This document shows positions 1 through 11,400 of a stretch of 64,000 bases of DNA, one piece after another (within the stretch, counting starts at the first letter, position 1; every line of letters begins with the position of its first letter). Source of the stretch: Diphasiastrum complanatum (lineage: Eukaryota; Streptophyta; Lycopodiopsida; Lycopodiales; Lycopodiaceae); contig CM055102.1 of assembly GCA_029204225.1 (NCBI GenBank), positions 21,630,182 through 21,694,181 of the forward strand, given 5' to 3'. The notes under the pieces are model-generated. The model made no database searches. It was given only the letters and a program-made list of their open reading frames with translations, and was not told the origin of the DNA. The position numbers were made by a program, and so were the translations under genes.

Positions 1-1494
1 CTTGCATTCCATCGGACGCCTGCCTTGGGTCAGTGAGATTCTCACGAGCGGTTGTGGACTTCGTCACACGCAAGCGCCGCACCACCGCCCTTTTCCGCAC
101 ATTCAACGGGTAAGATGCTACTTATTTTTTGGCTCGTTTACAGTTATGTTGCACACATTCCGTTTTTCAATGCAGGTTCGACTTGAAGAAGCCCACTCGC
201 ACCGCTTCGCCTGCCAGTTCATCATGCTCATTGGCTCAAGGGTGATTTGCAGCGCATGGCTACTTCTGCAGAGTTCACGGCCATGGACCTGTCTCAGACC
301 CCGGAGGGCTTAGCCTTCCACGAAATCCTCTTCATGGAGCCCTTCTGGGTTGATATGCAGCAACTCATGGACGTCATGCGCCCCATCTACTCTGTTCTGA
401 GGCTCGTTGATCACGAGGGGTGCACAATGGGCCTTATATACGAGTTCATGGACCGCATAGGCGAGTCTCTCCAGCGTTCTGAGCTGGACCCTGCCAGGTA
501 TAACTTTTTCCGTCTCACGAACTTTCCTTCCATTCGCACTCTATTTCGTACTAGTGCCGCAACACGCAATTATGTCATTGTTGCCTCCACATGGTATGTT
601 CCATGGGTTGGAGCCTATTAGGCGGTTGTGGCGGTGGCGATGGGATAAGTTTCACCGGCCCATTCACAGTGTAGCCCACATACTACATCCTTTGTTTCAT
701 AGCGAGAGGCAGTACGACGATGGAGAGCTGCGTGCGGACTGGTTCTCATACATTTGCCTCCTTAGCAGCGACACTGGTTTCCGCAGCAGGCTCGAGCAGC
801 AGAGGCTGAGTTACAAGTAAACTCTTGCTCTACCCCCCGCTCGCTCACTCAACTACCTTTCGCTCGCTCAATTCAACTTCCCTTTGCTCGCTCAATTGCA
901 CTCACGCACATCGTTGCTCAATTTCAGGCACTGCCTGGGGTTGTTCGGCGAGGACCTTGCTACTATCCGAGAGAACAGGCTTATGCCTGTATCATGGTGG
1001 GATACCTACGGCGCTGGATAGACAGAGGTGAGGACGCTCGCGTTCCGAGTCTTGTCACAAGTATGTTATCTAATCTCATTCATCTAAATAGTTTCCGCAT
1101 TGTCTCTACAAGGCCGCAACTCACTCGAGTGGCTGCCAATTAATGCAAGATTGTTCTGTTTGCGTGTGCGCGTTCAGCCTTGTTCACACGAACAGGCGGA
1201 ACCGCCTCACGACCGAGCGATGCAATGACTTGGTGTACTGCAACACCAACACGAGGGTGGTTCGACGCATCACGGACAGCATGAGAGGAGAAGGCGTACG
1301 CGCCCTACTGCTGCAGGTATATTTCTATGCTCTATCGCTTGCTTTCGTGCTATAGCAGACAATCACTTTAATGCCCTCACGGTTGCTTCAGCTATTCTCA
1401 CGAATGATTTACTTGTGTAGGTCAATCCGGATGATTAGGTGGTTCCAGTAGCCGATCCTGAGGCAGAGCCAGAGGTTGATCCAGACGCCTGAAA
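1..1494 (+). pseudogene. hAT transposase, C-terminal part (copy A), degraded
   Basis: Remains of a hAT-superfamily (DUF659-type) DNA transposase, entering from the left edge. The frame around 30-105 reads AVVDFVTRKRRTTALFR. A GT...AG gap (about 110-175) leads to HRFACQFIMLIG, then FWVDMQQLMDVMRPIYSVLRLVDHEG (about 330-420), the segment before the hAT C-terminal domain. RRLWRWRWDKFHRPIHSVAH (about 620-680) matches the family's W-D-hydrophobic-HRPLHAAG block. After another possible intron (about 816-928) comes MPVSWWDTYGAG, then VHTNRRNRLTTERCNDLVY (about 1170-1235), the C-terminal dimerisation motif, ending in an acidic tail near 1493. The pieces lie in different frames with stops between them, so it is decayed or its introns are not all recognised. 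Identification as hAT is solid; exon borders are not. Confidence 0.72.
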
Positions 1495-1570
1495 ACTGGG
1501 AGATGTTTCGAAGACCCCGTGTTGGTACGCAAAATTTCAACAGCGTGTTGCAACGTGTTGAAGTTGTGCC

Positions 1571-1790
1571 ATAAGTAATTAGTAAGTTGTTGAAGTTCAT
1601 CCGGGGAGAAACCGATCTCATCAACCAACACATAGTAGTGTGTAGGTCTTGTGGTTCCCTGTAGTGAATGACAGTTTTGCATAAGCAATTAGTAAACTGC
1701 TGAAGTTCATCCGGGGGGAAACCGATCTCATCATATAAGACATAGTAGTGTGTAAGTCTTGTGGTTCCCTGTCTTGAGAGCTTGTCACTC
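1571..1790. repeat. 110-bp tandem duplication
   Basis: Two copies of a unit start at 1571 and 1681 (period 110). Both carry the block with TTCATCCGGGG and ACCGATCTCATCA, followed by CACATAGTAGTGTGTA and TCTTGTGGTTCCCTGT. Shorter related copies of GAGAGCTTGTCACTCTTCTG and GTGAGCATTCACTTC follow to about 1900. The minus-strand reading frame of about 149 codons here follows from the duplication and is not treated as a gene. Confidence 0.75.
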
Positions 1791-1858
1791 TTCTGGTGGG
1801 CATTCATTTCTCCCAGGAACTTGTGGTCCTGAGAGCTTGTCACTCTTCTGGTGAGCAT

Positions 1859-2125
1859 TCACTTCTCCCAATGCCTCTGGTGAGCATTCACTTCCCTTTC
1901 TGAAAAATTGTATAGATCGAAAAAGTCGATTTGGCTACACTTCAGATCTACATTGCTGAACCTGGTAACCACATCCACTCCCTTTGCGCCAGGGTTCAGG
2001 GTCACCAAATGGTCGGTGCAAGCTGAGCTTAGTTGTGTAAGTTGCGAGCAACATTTTCGCTCTTCAAAATGTCTCTTCTTTGAGACAGTCACCGATGCAC
2101 ACTCCAAGCTTTCGCTCTCATCCAA
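1859..2125 (-). CDS. Unrecognised short reading frame behind a telo-box
   Basis: An 88-residue minus-strand frame starting MDESESLECASVTVSKK, rich in Cys, Ser and acidic residues. I recognise no domain. It attracts attention because the bases just upstream on the minus strand (2126-2147) are GGTTTAGGGTTTAGGGTTA, a telo-box (AAACCCTA) arrangement often seen in 5' leaders of plant housekeeping genes. It could be the first exon of a captured or broken gene, or chance. It ends in the tandem-repeat region. Confidence 0.2.
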   Translation of the reverse strand: MDESESLECASVTVSKKRHFEERKCCSQLTQLSSACTDHLVTLNPGAKGVDVVTRFSNVDLKCSQIDFFDLYNFSEREVNAHQRHWEK

Positions 2126-2147
2126 GCTAACCCTAAACCCTAAACCA
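2126..2147. promoter_or_regulatory. Telomere-like repeat / telo-box pair
   Basis: The plus strand reads CTAACCCTAAACCCTAAACC, two and a half plant telomere units (TTTAGGG on the minus strand). A single short run fits either a telo-box promoter element or a small interstitial telomeric scar. Confidence 0.45.
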
Positions 2148-2636
2148 CTAATCTCTATGCCATGTAAACCATCATCTTCACTCCAAACTTCTTTCAGATC
2201 TTTCTTTGCCGCGTTTTTCTCTTTTTTTTGAGCTTAGTTCCCAATGAAGGTTCATAATAATTATGGACTGCTCATTAGTCATCGTTGTTTGGTAATATCT
2301 TAGTTATGGGAGGCATGGGTAGTGCTTAGGTTTGTTGTGAATTTTTTTGCAATTTTTTTTAGGTACCTTTATTGTTTTTTTTAACAGGAGGGGGCAGCAA
2401 TTCACCAACCACGAATCGTTTTTGGAAGGTATGTGCCAGACACTCTGATAATTAATTCTGGGGGGGGGAGGGAGGTGGGGGGGAATTATTTTTACTTGTT
2501 TTTGGGCATGTGGGAGCAAGCAAGGAGGGGCCTGTATGTTTTTTTTTTTTTTGAAAAAAAAAATTTGAAAAAGGGTGGACGCGTCCACCCCCGGACGCAC
2601 CCCTGGCACGCCCGCGTTCGCGTCCGGGTCCCACTT

Positions 2637-2638
<2 letters not shown>
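2148..2638. other. Spacer with G-runs and T-runs, no gene seen
   Basis: AT-rich spacer with a G-rich patch (about 2459-2484), homopolymer T and A runs (2540-2563) and a short GC-rich block of CGTCC/GGACG words (2575-2632). No coding potential was recognised. Confidence 0.5.

Positions 2639-2688
<50 letters not shown>
2639..2688. repeat. (AT)25 microsatellite
   Basis: Uninterrupted AT dinucleotide run of 50 bases, self-complementary, directly left of the palindromic GGTACC block. Confidence 0.98.
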
Positions 2689-2690
<2 letters not shown>

Positions 2691-2694
2691 TAGG

Positions 2695-2776
2695 TCCCGC
2701 GGTACTGGGTACCGCGGATCCCGGTACCGCAAGACCATACTGGTACCGCGGTACCATGTCGGTACCGCGGTACCAC
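2695..2776. repeat. Palindromic GGTACC/CCGCGG cluster at hAT copy B 5' side
   Basis: The perfect 14-bp palindrome GGTACCGCGGTACC occurs at 2742-2755 and 2761-2774 (19-bp period). Partial versions (GGTACTGGGTACCGCGG, CCGGTACCGC) lie at about 2699-2732. It sits about 330 bp upstream of the hAT BED-finger start, where hAT elements carry subterminal transposase-binding repeats. That role is inferred; the terminal inverted repeat was not delimited. Confidence 0.6.
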
Positions 2777-3106
2777 AATATAATAATTTATTTATTATTT
2801 AATATTTTTTTAAAAAAATTTAACCTAAACTACCCGCCCCCCTCGCTTCTTCTCTCCCATTATTTTTCCAGCCCATCGCTGCCCTGCCATCGCTTCTGGT
2901 TTTGTTGCCCTGCCTTCGCTCGCCCCTCTTCTGATTTGCGTCGCCCTTCGCCCACAGACCACCCTGCCTTGCATCTGTTTTGCCTCTCCCTGCCTTCGCC
3001 CATTCTCAGCGTCTCTCCAACAGTGAACCCTGCTGTTTTTTTTCCAGCAATCCATCCTTCCAGCTTTAGCTTCATCTGCATTTTTTCCCTAGTTTTCTCC
3101 ATCGCA

Positions 3107-4487
3107 ATGGTGCAATCCGACCTTTCCGGTCTGTGGGACGAGGTAGACATTGTCAAGCGGGTTGCCGACAAGACCAACAAGACCGTTCAGGAGATCGTGC
3201 GTTGCCGATACTGCCTCGTCGAATTTGCTGCGTCCCTCAGTCGCCTTAAAGGCCACCTGCTCGGTGCACGCGCCAAAAATGGTGCCACCTTAAATGTTGC
3301 CCCTTGTGGCAGCATGACCGTCCCCGACAGGCAGCGACTACTGGACACCTACAGGCCGCAGCTCGTGGCGGGGGAGAACACCATTTCGGAGGGCATTCTC
3401 CGGTCTTGCACCGCTCCTTATGTGGCTGACCCAGAGTTGTTGCTTGCTTGGCTGGCACGCACGAGGAGAGAGTCCATCCTCATCCCGTCCCATTGCCCAT
3501 CATCCCCCTCAGACAGTTTCGCCACACGCACCCCCATCTGCACCCATTCCAGTGGATCCCGTCCCATCACGTCCGCCAGTTGCCACTGCGGTTCCACCAC
3601 CACCCACTGTTGCTCGCACGCCCCCAGTTTACGATTTTCTCATGGATTCTCCGCCACCCGAGCAGGCCCAGGATGCTACTGACGAGGCCTTCGAGGATGT
3701 GGATGAGATCCCTTCTTCTTTCCCTTCCCATCCGGATGATCTCCCTAGCCAGCAGTTTTCGTATCCCATGCCAGATCTTGCCCCTCCACCAGTGCACCCC
3801 ACTTATGCTGCTGCACCCATCCCTGCCAGTGCATCCCACTCTCCCCATTCCACGTCTACAGTCGATGCATCCACTAGTGCCCAGCCTGTCGCGTCATCGT
3901 CCATTCCTGTCACGGTTGGTGCACCGTGTTGAAGGTCCACCACCCGTCGCCCACCAAGTAGAGCCCTTGTGCAGCAGACCATTCGCGGCGCGCATCAGCC
4001 GCACATAGACAGAGAGGCCACACAGGCCGTGGCCAGTTTGATTTACGAGCTGAACCTACCTTTTGCCATCACCGATTCTGAGCCCTTCAGAAGGGCATTC
4101 CGCCTTGCACAACCTGTCAGCCCTAGCTGGAGAGTCCCTGGTTCAAAGGTTGTCCGTACACACATGTTGAGAGATAGGGTCGAGTCCTTGTCCAGAGAGA
4201 TGGAACCTCTACGCCGCCACTGGGCCACATATGGATGCAGCATCATGTCCGATGGCTGGACTGATGTCAGGAGGAGGCCGATCCTCAACATCTTGGTCTC
4301 CAGCTGCATGGGTACACAGTTTTTGAGAGCCGTGGATTGCAGTAGAGGGGGGAGAGTCATATCTGCAGATTTCATGTACGACGTCATTAGGTCTTCCATC
4401 CTGTCCATAGGCCCCCAGCATGTCGTTACGGTGGTGACGGACAATGCCACCGACTGTGTTCAAATGGGTGTCCTGCTAGCGATGTCA
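3107..4487 (+). pseudogene. hAT transposase, N-terminal half (copy B): BED finger + DUF659
   Basis: The ATG at 3107 begins MVQSDLSGLWDEVDIVKRV. A BED-type zinc finger follows (VRCRYC at about 3197-3215, then RLKGHLLG at about 3243-3265), which binds element DNA in hAT transposases. A Pro-rich linker lies at about 3480-3930 in a different frame, so there is a frameshift or intron near 3440-3480, and one in-frame TGA at about 3930. The DUF659 core runs about 4020-4470, with YGCSIMSDGWTDVRRRPILN and VVTVVTDNATDCVQMG, including the first catalytic-type Asp context. The frame stops at 4487, where a LINE begins. The rest of the transposase is absent, so it is dead. Confidence 0.82.
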
Positions 4488-4489
4488 TG

Positions 4490-5003
4490 AAATACCGGCT
4501 GACATGAGGCTGTTCTGGCATTAAAATCACCAGTCAATATAATATAACCACGCTCTGCATAACGGAGGATATCAGAAGAAAGATCAGCATATGGAGAATC
4601 AGTACAATGAGCAAAAGTAGATGTCTCAGGAGGAAAATAACAAATGGCGATAAAAGTATCCCTGTCCAATCTAAGACTTTGACCAATGAGGCGAATCCAA
4701 AGATAACACGCATGCTCATCGTGGCTGACTAACTGAAGGACCGGCTGTAGAGATTCCCGATATAGACATGCAACACCACCTAAACCTCTGCTGCTCATGA
4801 TCCGTGTTTCTGCCCTAAATGCTGAATACCATCGAAAACCCAAAAATTTCGGTAATCCCCTCAAGGAGCTCTCATGTGTCTCATTAAAAAATAGAATGTC
4901 TCACCCGTTGTCGAAGATGAGTGCATCCCATTACAATTCCAAGCACCTATACACAATGGAGAAGGTGATGGATCCTCGCAGACGATGGCTCTAACCTAGG
5001 GAA
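4490..5003 (-). pseudogene. LINE APE-endonuclease, N-terminal half, inverted
   Basis: Read on the minus strand this contains an L1-type apurinic-endonuclease N-terminal half: degenerate GMHSSSTTGE near 4930, then RGLGGVACLYRESLQPV, ACYLWIRLIGQSLRLDRDTF and the hallmark ILTGDFNARTA near 4505-4535. It points away from the matching C-terminal half that starts at about 5100 on the plus strand. This divergent layout is what twin priming produces during LINE insertion. Frames are broken. Confidence 0.75.
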
Positions 5004-6167
5004 GTGCACCTATGTCCCCCATCAAAAGGTCTATGTCGTGTGCCGCACAGGGGGTATGGACGATGTGAGGGAACTCGGCCGACTCACATTGCATACAAGC
5101 CCTTGATGATGTGGATATGGGTATTACCAGGACTTTTGCTGATGCTGCCGATCCAGTCACAACCTATGGTGAGTATCTACTTCATCTGGGTGCAGCTCAT
5201 GAGTTAGCCATTTTTAATGGTCTCTCATACTGGCCCAATTATGGTGCCTTCACGTGCCATCCTCATAGCGGCGGTCATAGTGTGGTGGATTATCTCATGG
5301 GATCCCCCCCTCTTACCTCTCTCATCTCTGATTTTCACATCTCTTCCACTACATTGTCTGATCATTCACGCCTATCTTTTTGCCTTGGGCATATTGCACG
5401 ATCTAATATACATCCTACTCCTGTTACTACTCCTAAGCGTGCACCTATATACCGTTTTGATCCCATCCTCTTTCCTCTCCCTTCTCATCGACCTCCAACC
5501 AACTCTCTTTTTAGATGTTCGGCCTATTATGAGATCCGGGGACATTACCATTGTCTTTTCAGAGATGCACCCACCTTACCCTCTCTTATCACTCATGTGG
5601 ATCCTAGGTGTCGCCCTTATGATATACGAGATGTCCTTGTTACGGAGCCCGTGCTTCAGTGGATAGTGATACACAGCCTCATATTACGGCTTTTTCACTT
5701 GTCGCCATCCTCGACCAGATTCAATCTCAGACGATGACATCGACATTGACCTAGTTCATCGAGATCAAAGACAACGCGTGGCCTCAGGTACTACCATGGT
5801 CCAAGCACTTCCGGTTACTAGGAGAGTTTGCCCTTAGAGGTTCCATACTGCACAGAGTCAGCACCCACAGAGACGTCACAGACGACATCAGCGTCCATCC
5901 TCTACTGCAGTATCATCTTCGGGGCCTCGTATCACAGACTTCTTCAGTGGTCTTAGCTGATATCACATATAGTGCTCTCTCTTGGTTATACTTCTGTCTG
6001 TTGTAGTTATTTTTTAGTGATAGACATTATGTATTTCAGCTTGCATTTCTATTTCAGATTATATTTCTTTAGCTGTTTTGTGGAGTTATTATGCTCCCTA
6101 ACTACTACACACTTGAGATGTACTACTTTGTCTTATATGCTCTTTGGGATCAAAAGACATTAATAAA

Positions 6168-6235
<68 letters not shown>
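5004..6235 (+). mobile_element. LINE 3' segment: endonuclease C-terminal half, 3' end and (TC)n tail
   Basis: The plus strand carries the other half of the endonuclease: LAIFNGLSYWPNYGAFT, HPHSGGHSVVDYLMGSP and the catalytic SDH in TLSDHSRLSF (5360-5385). No reverse transcriptase is present between it and the 3' end, so the body is internally deleted. The 3' end carries TTAATAAAGC (a polyadenylation-signal-like word, 6160-6169) followed at once by a 64-base (TC) run instead of poly(A). The microsatellite may therefore derive from the element's tail. Immobile relic. Confidence 0.65.
6172..6235. repeat. (TC)32 microsatellite
   Basis: Uninterrupted TC repeat immediately after TTAATAAAGCTT at the LINE 3' end; a shorter CT run occurs at about 6321-6333. 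Confidence 0.97.
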
Positions 6236-6239
<4 letters not shown>

Positions 6240-6636
6240 GTGCTACCCTGCCCTGCTGGTGCTGCCCTGCCCTGCTAGAACGTTGCCCTGCTGACCTGGC
6301 GCTGTTGCTGACCTAGCACCCTCTCTCTCTCTCTGGAGATGGCGCCCTCAAGGAAGAAGGCCAGCCCTCGCTCTATCTCTCCACAGGCCAGCCCTCCACG
6401 GCCTAACAGCCCTCCCTCCATCGCGCCCTCTCAGACCCATCCTCTGGTGTCTCCTGAAAATAATGTGAATAGATATCTTAACTAATCTTCTGATTATGCA
6501 AGTAATCCTTCTTTTAACCGATCTATGATTCGTCAATCATAATTCATCGGATTCTTGTCCTATACTCAATAAAAGAACATGATACCCTCACATAGGCTAC
6601 AACCAATAATCAGAAGAACATAGTCGATTTGGTAAG
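6236..6636. other. Spacer before Gypsy gag, no gene
   Basis: Starts with a repetitive GCCCTGCT-rich stretch (6240-6320), then AT-rich sequence that may be the leader or LTR end of the following Gypsy fragment. No primer-binding site was found. Confidence 0.4.
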
Positions 6637-8199
6637 GTGATGTCCCCTTCTCCACTCCCATCAGTTTCAGGTGAGCCTATTCGGGCTCATCCCAGTGTCT
6701 TTAAAGACCTAAAGCCTCCTACTTTTATTGGGGAAGAGAAGGATAGAAACACAAATATTCTACAAACCTTCCTCAGCAAATGGAAGAACATACATGCTCT
6801 TGAACAGACCCCTGACCATTTGTAAGCTATTGAGGCCAGTCTTTCTCTAAGGCCCATGGCCTATAAGTGGTGGTCAAATCTCCAGGAGACTGGGCACACC
6901 CCCCAGTCATGGAAAGCTTTTGAAGAAGCGCTCCTAAGAGAGTTTCTACCAGAAAATGAACTTGATAGAGCCTGGGAAGCCTAGGAAAAAACAATAATAG
7001 ACAAATCCTTAATCCAATATATCTCGCAGTAACGAGAAGCAATCTTAAAAATAAAAAATATGGATGACTATCATAAAGTCAGAGGATTTGTCCGTGGCCT
7101 TAAAGTAGAGGTCCAGAAAAACTCGGCCGCTACCCTAGAGCAAGCTCTCAGATATGCTCAAATCTATGATGATTCAGTGGGTAGGAAGAGGCCGAGACAG
7201 CAACCCCTTTCTGAGCAGCCTCCTCAGAAAGACTTTCAATTTAAAAAGAAATTTTTAAAACGAAAGAAAGAAGATAAAGTTAAGAGTGAAGCTCCTCATA
7301 AACGCCCATCGCTCATACAGCCCTTAAAACCAGAAGATTTTGAGAAAGCCAAACAAGAACGTTTGTGCTTTGTGTGCATGGGCAAGGGACACACAGTCAA
7401 ATAGTGTCCCAAGGGGCCATTCACTAAAAAAGAAAAGAAAGATTAAAAACAAGTCCATCTTGTTCAGACAGTAAGTTTCCCAAGTGACCCGGCAGCTTCC
7501 GACATAAAAGTTTTTCATGAAGACCATGAACATTGTTGCCAACTAACTTCTGCAATGCTAGCGAGACCTTTCAGCTTTGGGCCGCATGACCTAGTATGTA
7601 TGCATGGGAAAGTTGGCAACCAGTCAATCAGAGTCATGGTTGATGATGGGGCAACCCATAATTTCATCAACTACACCCTAGTTAAAAAACTTAGACTTCC
7701 AGAGGTACCTAGTCACCATAGGTACATAGTTTCCTTAGCTAAGGGTGAAGACAAAAAAATTTGGGAAACCATGGTAAGTAACTTAAATCTTGGTATTCAG
7801 GGGTATCAAGATGAAATAAACTTTCAGATAATGCACCTGGATCGCACAGACATTGTTCTCGGGAGAGATTGGCTCTACAGCTTAGGGCCTTCCCTCCACA
7901 AAAATTATCAGGAGAACACCCTCAGCTTTCAGCATAAAGGCCGAGAGATCCAGTTGCATGGGGAGCATGATGTCCCCAACAGCCCCATGGTCTGCAGTTC
8001 AGAGCTCTGTCAGCTAATCGGAGATGTTGACCATCAGGTATTCTAATGTGACTTTCAGTTTATTCCAAAAGTTTCTATTTCTAGTTCTTTACAGCAGAAA
8101 ATAAGTAAATTAGAAACTTTATTGTCTAAATTTAAGGATGTTTTTCTTGAAGATTTACCACATGGTTTACCACCTAGCAGAGAAGTAGATCATGTAATC
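6637..8199 (+). pseudogene. Ty3/Gypsy gag-protease fragment, truncated in RT
   Basis: A chain of collinear fragments separated by single stop codons. Gag (about 6680-7130): FKDLKPPTFIGEE, MAYKWWSNLQETGHTPQSWK and VRGFVRGLKVEVQ. Basic linker, then a CCHC zinc knuckle CFVCMGKGHTVK-stop-CP at about 7367-7410. Retropepsin-like domain (7555-8046): VMVDDGATHNFI, where the usual D-S/T-G is D-D-G, and DIVLGRDWLYSLGP. The start of the pre-RT region KFKDVFLEDLPHGLPPSREVDHV ends abruptly near 8199, so RT, RNase H and integrase are missing. At least four in-frame stops (for example 6823, 6982, 7029, 7402) make it inactive. It lies within or beyond the last detectable intron of the LRS1-like gene, on the opposite strand. 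Confidence 0.85.
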
Positions 8200-8377
8200 C
8201 TCCAGAGTTCTTAGCACACTCAATATAGTGGTTTAGAACATAACGTTGCTAATGAACCACCTCAATAGTGAACCCATGGCTGAAAACACAAGAATACATT
8301 GATCATAGTACTTGATGATACGCTAAGAACAATCTGAGTGAATTAACTTTCTTAACTGCAGCCACATATTCACCCAC

Positions 8378-8473
8378 CTTGGTTAGTAAGTGCCTTCTGT
8401 CATTCAAAACTGCATGCTGCAAAATCCCGGGAGTTCCTGGAATAACAAATGCAGGTTCAGCATGCAATGGAAC
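8378..8473 (-). CDS. LRS1: LRS1 exon 10
   Basis: 32 codons: [20 protein letters not shown] and [12 protein letters not shown]. This matches the family segment EP-x-I-PGT-x-x-I-QH-x-x-L-N-x-(R/K)R-x-x-LTKD. Acceptor is GGCAG and donor is GTGGGTG. It is joined to exon 9 across a 7.7-kb intron containing the 9813-15256 element. Confidence 0.87.
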
Positions 8474-11400
8474 CTGCCAGCCACAGGAATTTAGACAAAT
8501 TAGTCTAAGTTGTCTTCAGAACAACATCAAGCATAGCATCTTTCCTAGAATAGCATACCATCCTTCTTACCAAACTATAACTACATCTCATTGCACACTT
8601 TACACTCTTGATCTAACATGTGGCTCAATACACTGATCCACAAATACACATAAAATATGTAACATTTAGTCAGATTATCCACTGGGGGTGTGCCTATTTA
8701 GCCAAGAATACAGAGAAGTAACAGTTTGGTTGGAAGATTCAGCTACACAATTGCAATAAACTAAAGTAGCAGCCTGACACGTGGCCTGTTAGTTCACAGC
8801 TCCTATATTCACCTTTGAATCTCCAGTTAGATTCCACTCAGGCTCTCATGGACATAGAAGATAAGAAAATAGATTCTAGAAATCCCCGCAGTGTGGTCTG
8901 TTGCTTGGAGGACCCCTCCTTGCTCAAAAAGGTCAAGAATCAACTACACTCAGGCATGGACGTACAAGATCAGAAGAATAGACTACCATACTAAAAGATG
9001 TTGCTGCAGTACCTTTGAAATGAAGCAAGAAAACCTTTTTGTTTAGATCACCTTACAACACAATCCAAGGTAGCAAAAACAGGCTAAACAAAGTGCATTA
9101 ACAAACTTTCTACCTTTGATCTGTGAATCTCTACTATTCTTCGTCAGCACTATATTACACTATCTGATATGCTAAAACTATTAAAACTAAGAGGTTGAAT
9201 ACAATCAACCTCTTAATTCACTTTCTTGATATGGACTTCAACTCACAACCCTAACTCAAAGTGCAAGTTTATCCTTCAGAGGCCGACAATCTTTGCACCC
9301 CATTACAAATGACCAGTCTGTGTGCACCCATAACCTTAACCTTTTGAGTTCTACTAAAGAGCCAGAAACCCAAACTGTGCCCTACACAGTCGTTCTTTAA
9401 CAACTGATTCTTGGTGTAGAACCACTTAATTATGATAGAACAAAAATATGCTCTTGAAAGCCCCTTCGGATTTCAGATCCGAAACGTATGAGGATGGCTA
9501 TGTGAACATTATTGGCACCCCTTTGAATTTGGGCCCTAATCAAATTGGACTCTTGTGCCCTACTTTTTTTATACCGAAACTAGAAACTAAGGCTAAATTT
9601 GCAATTTTCTTGACAATAGAAGGCACTGAGGAAAATCTTCCTGAAACTCGAAAATTTCTACTCACTGAAAGTGAGCAAACTTGATTTTTAGGATTTGGCA
9701 CTGTCTTATTCCTGCACACAAATTTTTAATCAAACAATGATATGAAGACCCTACTCTTTCAAAGAGTTTGTGTGATTGAGGATTAGATATAGATGACAAA
9801 GTGACTGGATACTGTTATGGCCATATTCGGTTAAGGACCTGGAATAGTCCTAATATGGTAGACCGGCCCTCTAGTACTCGAGATTATTGGTCACGCCGTG
9901 ATTTAATACCATGTCAAGGCCTGTTTGTGACTAATTACCTTGAGAGGACCCAGACACTCTAATTGAGCATTGCATGTCTGTGTGACGGATATAGGCAGGA
10001 GGACTGCATGAAGAGATGTGATCTATTTATAGTTGACCTGCATGGAGATTGCATGGTTACATGCACAGGACTCTACTCTCTATATAATGAGGTGGGGATT
10101 CTCCCGTCGACAAATTAGGTTTAGGTTACCGGTTTCTCTCTTCTCCTCTTGCTTCGCATGGCATGGCTTGGGGGCTAGATCCAGGTTTGATCTAGGATTG
10201 GTTGGGCGGTTTGGCTCCATAGTCTCTCCTATTGTGTTCTCCTATCCTCATCTTAGAGGCAATCCTTGAGGGTCTTAATATTGGTATCAGAGCCTGGCTA
10301 AGATGCGGTCTTGGATAGGAGTAGAGGCAAATTCTACATTGGATTGGAAGCTAGGAGCACTTGGAGTAACATCCCGGTTGAGTGCTATTTTCTCAATGGA
10401 ATAGGATTCACTAATTCCGGTGGTCAGCATACCTTTCGAAATTGGTAGAGTGCACTTCTACATGGTTGATTTTGGTAAAGATACTGCGAATTAGCTTGGA
10501 TTCATTTGAAATTCCCTATTTCTTGAGGAATCTTTCAATTGAGGTAGAATGATCTGCTTGTGTAGATCCATTTTCTTGTTCAAATCTGTTTTTTAAGATG
10601 AATGATTTGCATGAGTCCATAATGGTTTGGACAGTTTGATTCAGATTGGGCAGCAAGAGGTTTATTGATACATTGATATGGAATCGATTTATCCTGCTTA
10701 AATAAACTGATTGCTATTGGAAATCTTAAATTTTTTGGTTTGCATGTGAGGAATTATTGGTTATTTGACTAATCCTCTTATGTTTTATGCAAACTGGAAA
10801 CTGAAAACCATGGAATGGATCTGTAAATTATTGATTCTCTAGAAAAGCAGATTTGGAATTGGAAAATGAGTGCATGCTGATAAAACCCTGTGAAACCTTA
10901 GTTGTGACTGGTTCTCACTGCCTCTGTGAAGAGTTGTAACTGTGACTGTATCAATCCGTGTTTAGTTGGCTGGAATTCTTCATCGTAAGATTGAGGAAGA
11001 ATTGGGAGTTAACACCATTACACTCTAAAACATTCTATTCTTCAGTTCACAGAAGTAGCAAATGGTGAGAAAGGACTGTAATCTTGTCTCAAATGTTATT
11101 GGACTGAGATGTAATGTTTTTTTGCTTGCTGAGGGCAGGTAGATAACCCTGCAAGTGGTTCCAAATCACTCTTGATTTCTGTTTTTGTGGGTATTTCCAT
11201 CTGGAAGACCTGTGAACAAAATATGGAAACCGATGAGGATTGAGCTCTTTTTCATTTAAAAGTTTTTGCATGACAAAAGTGACAACCTATTAACCCTTCT
11301 CTTTGAAGTTTGAAACAGTTCAAAAGGGAGGAAAGATGTAAGATACGTCCGTTTTACCAGTCACTGCGGCCTGGAATCAGAAGAAGTATTCCCAATAAAG

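Noticed and set aside
1409-1858. 149-codon minus-strand frame
   Set aside because: Spans a 110-bp tandem duplication; the repeat is not a multiple of three and no domain is visible.
2756-3106. N-terminal extension of the hAT frame upstream of 3107
   Set aside because: The extension is Pro/Ser/Phe-rich translation of a pyrimidine-rich leader; the BED domain starts after the ATG at 3107.
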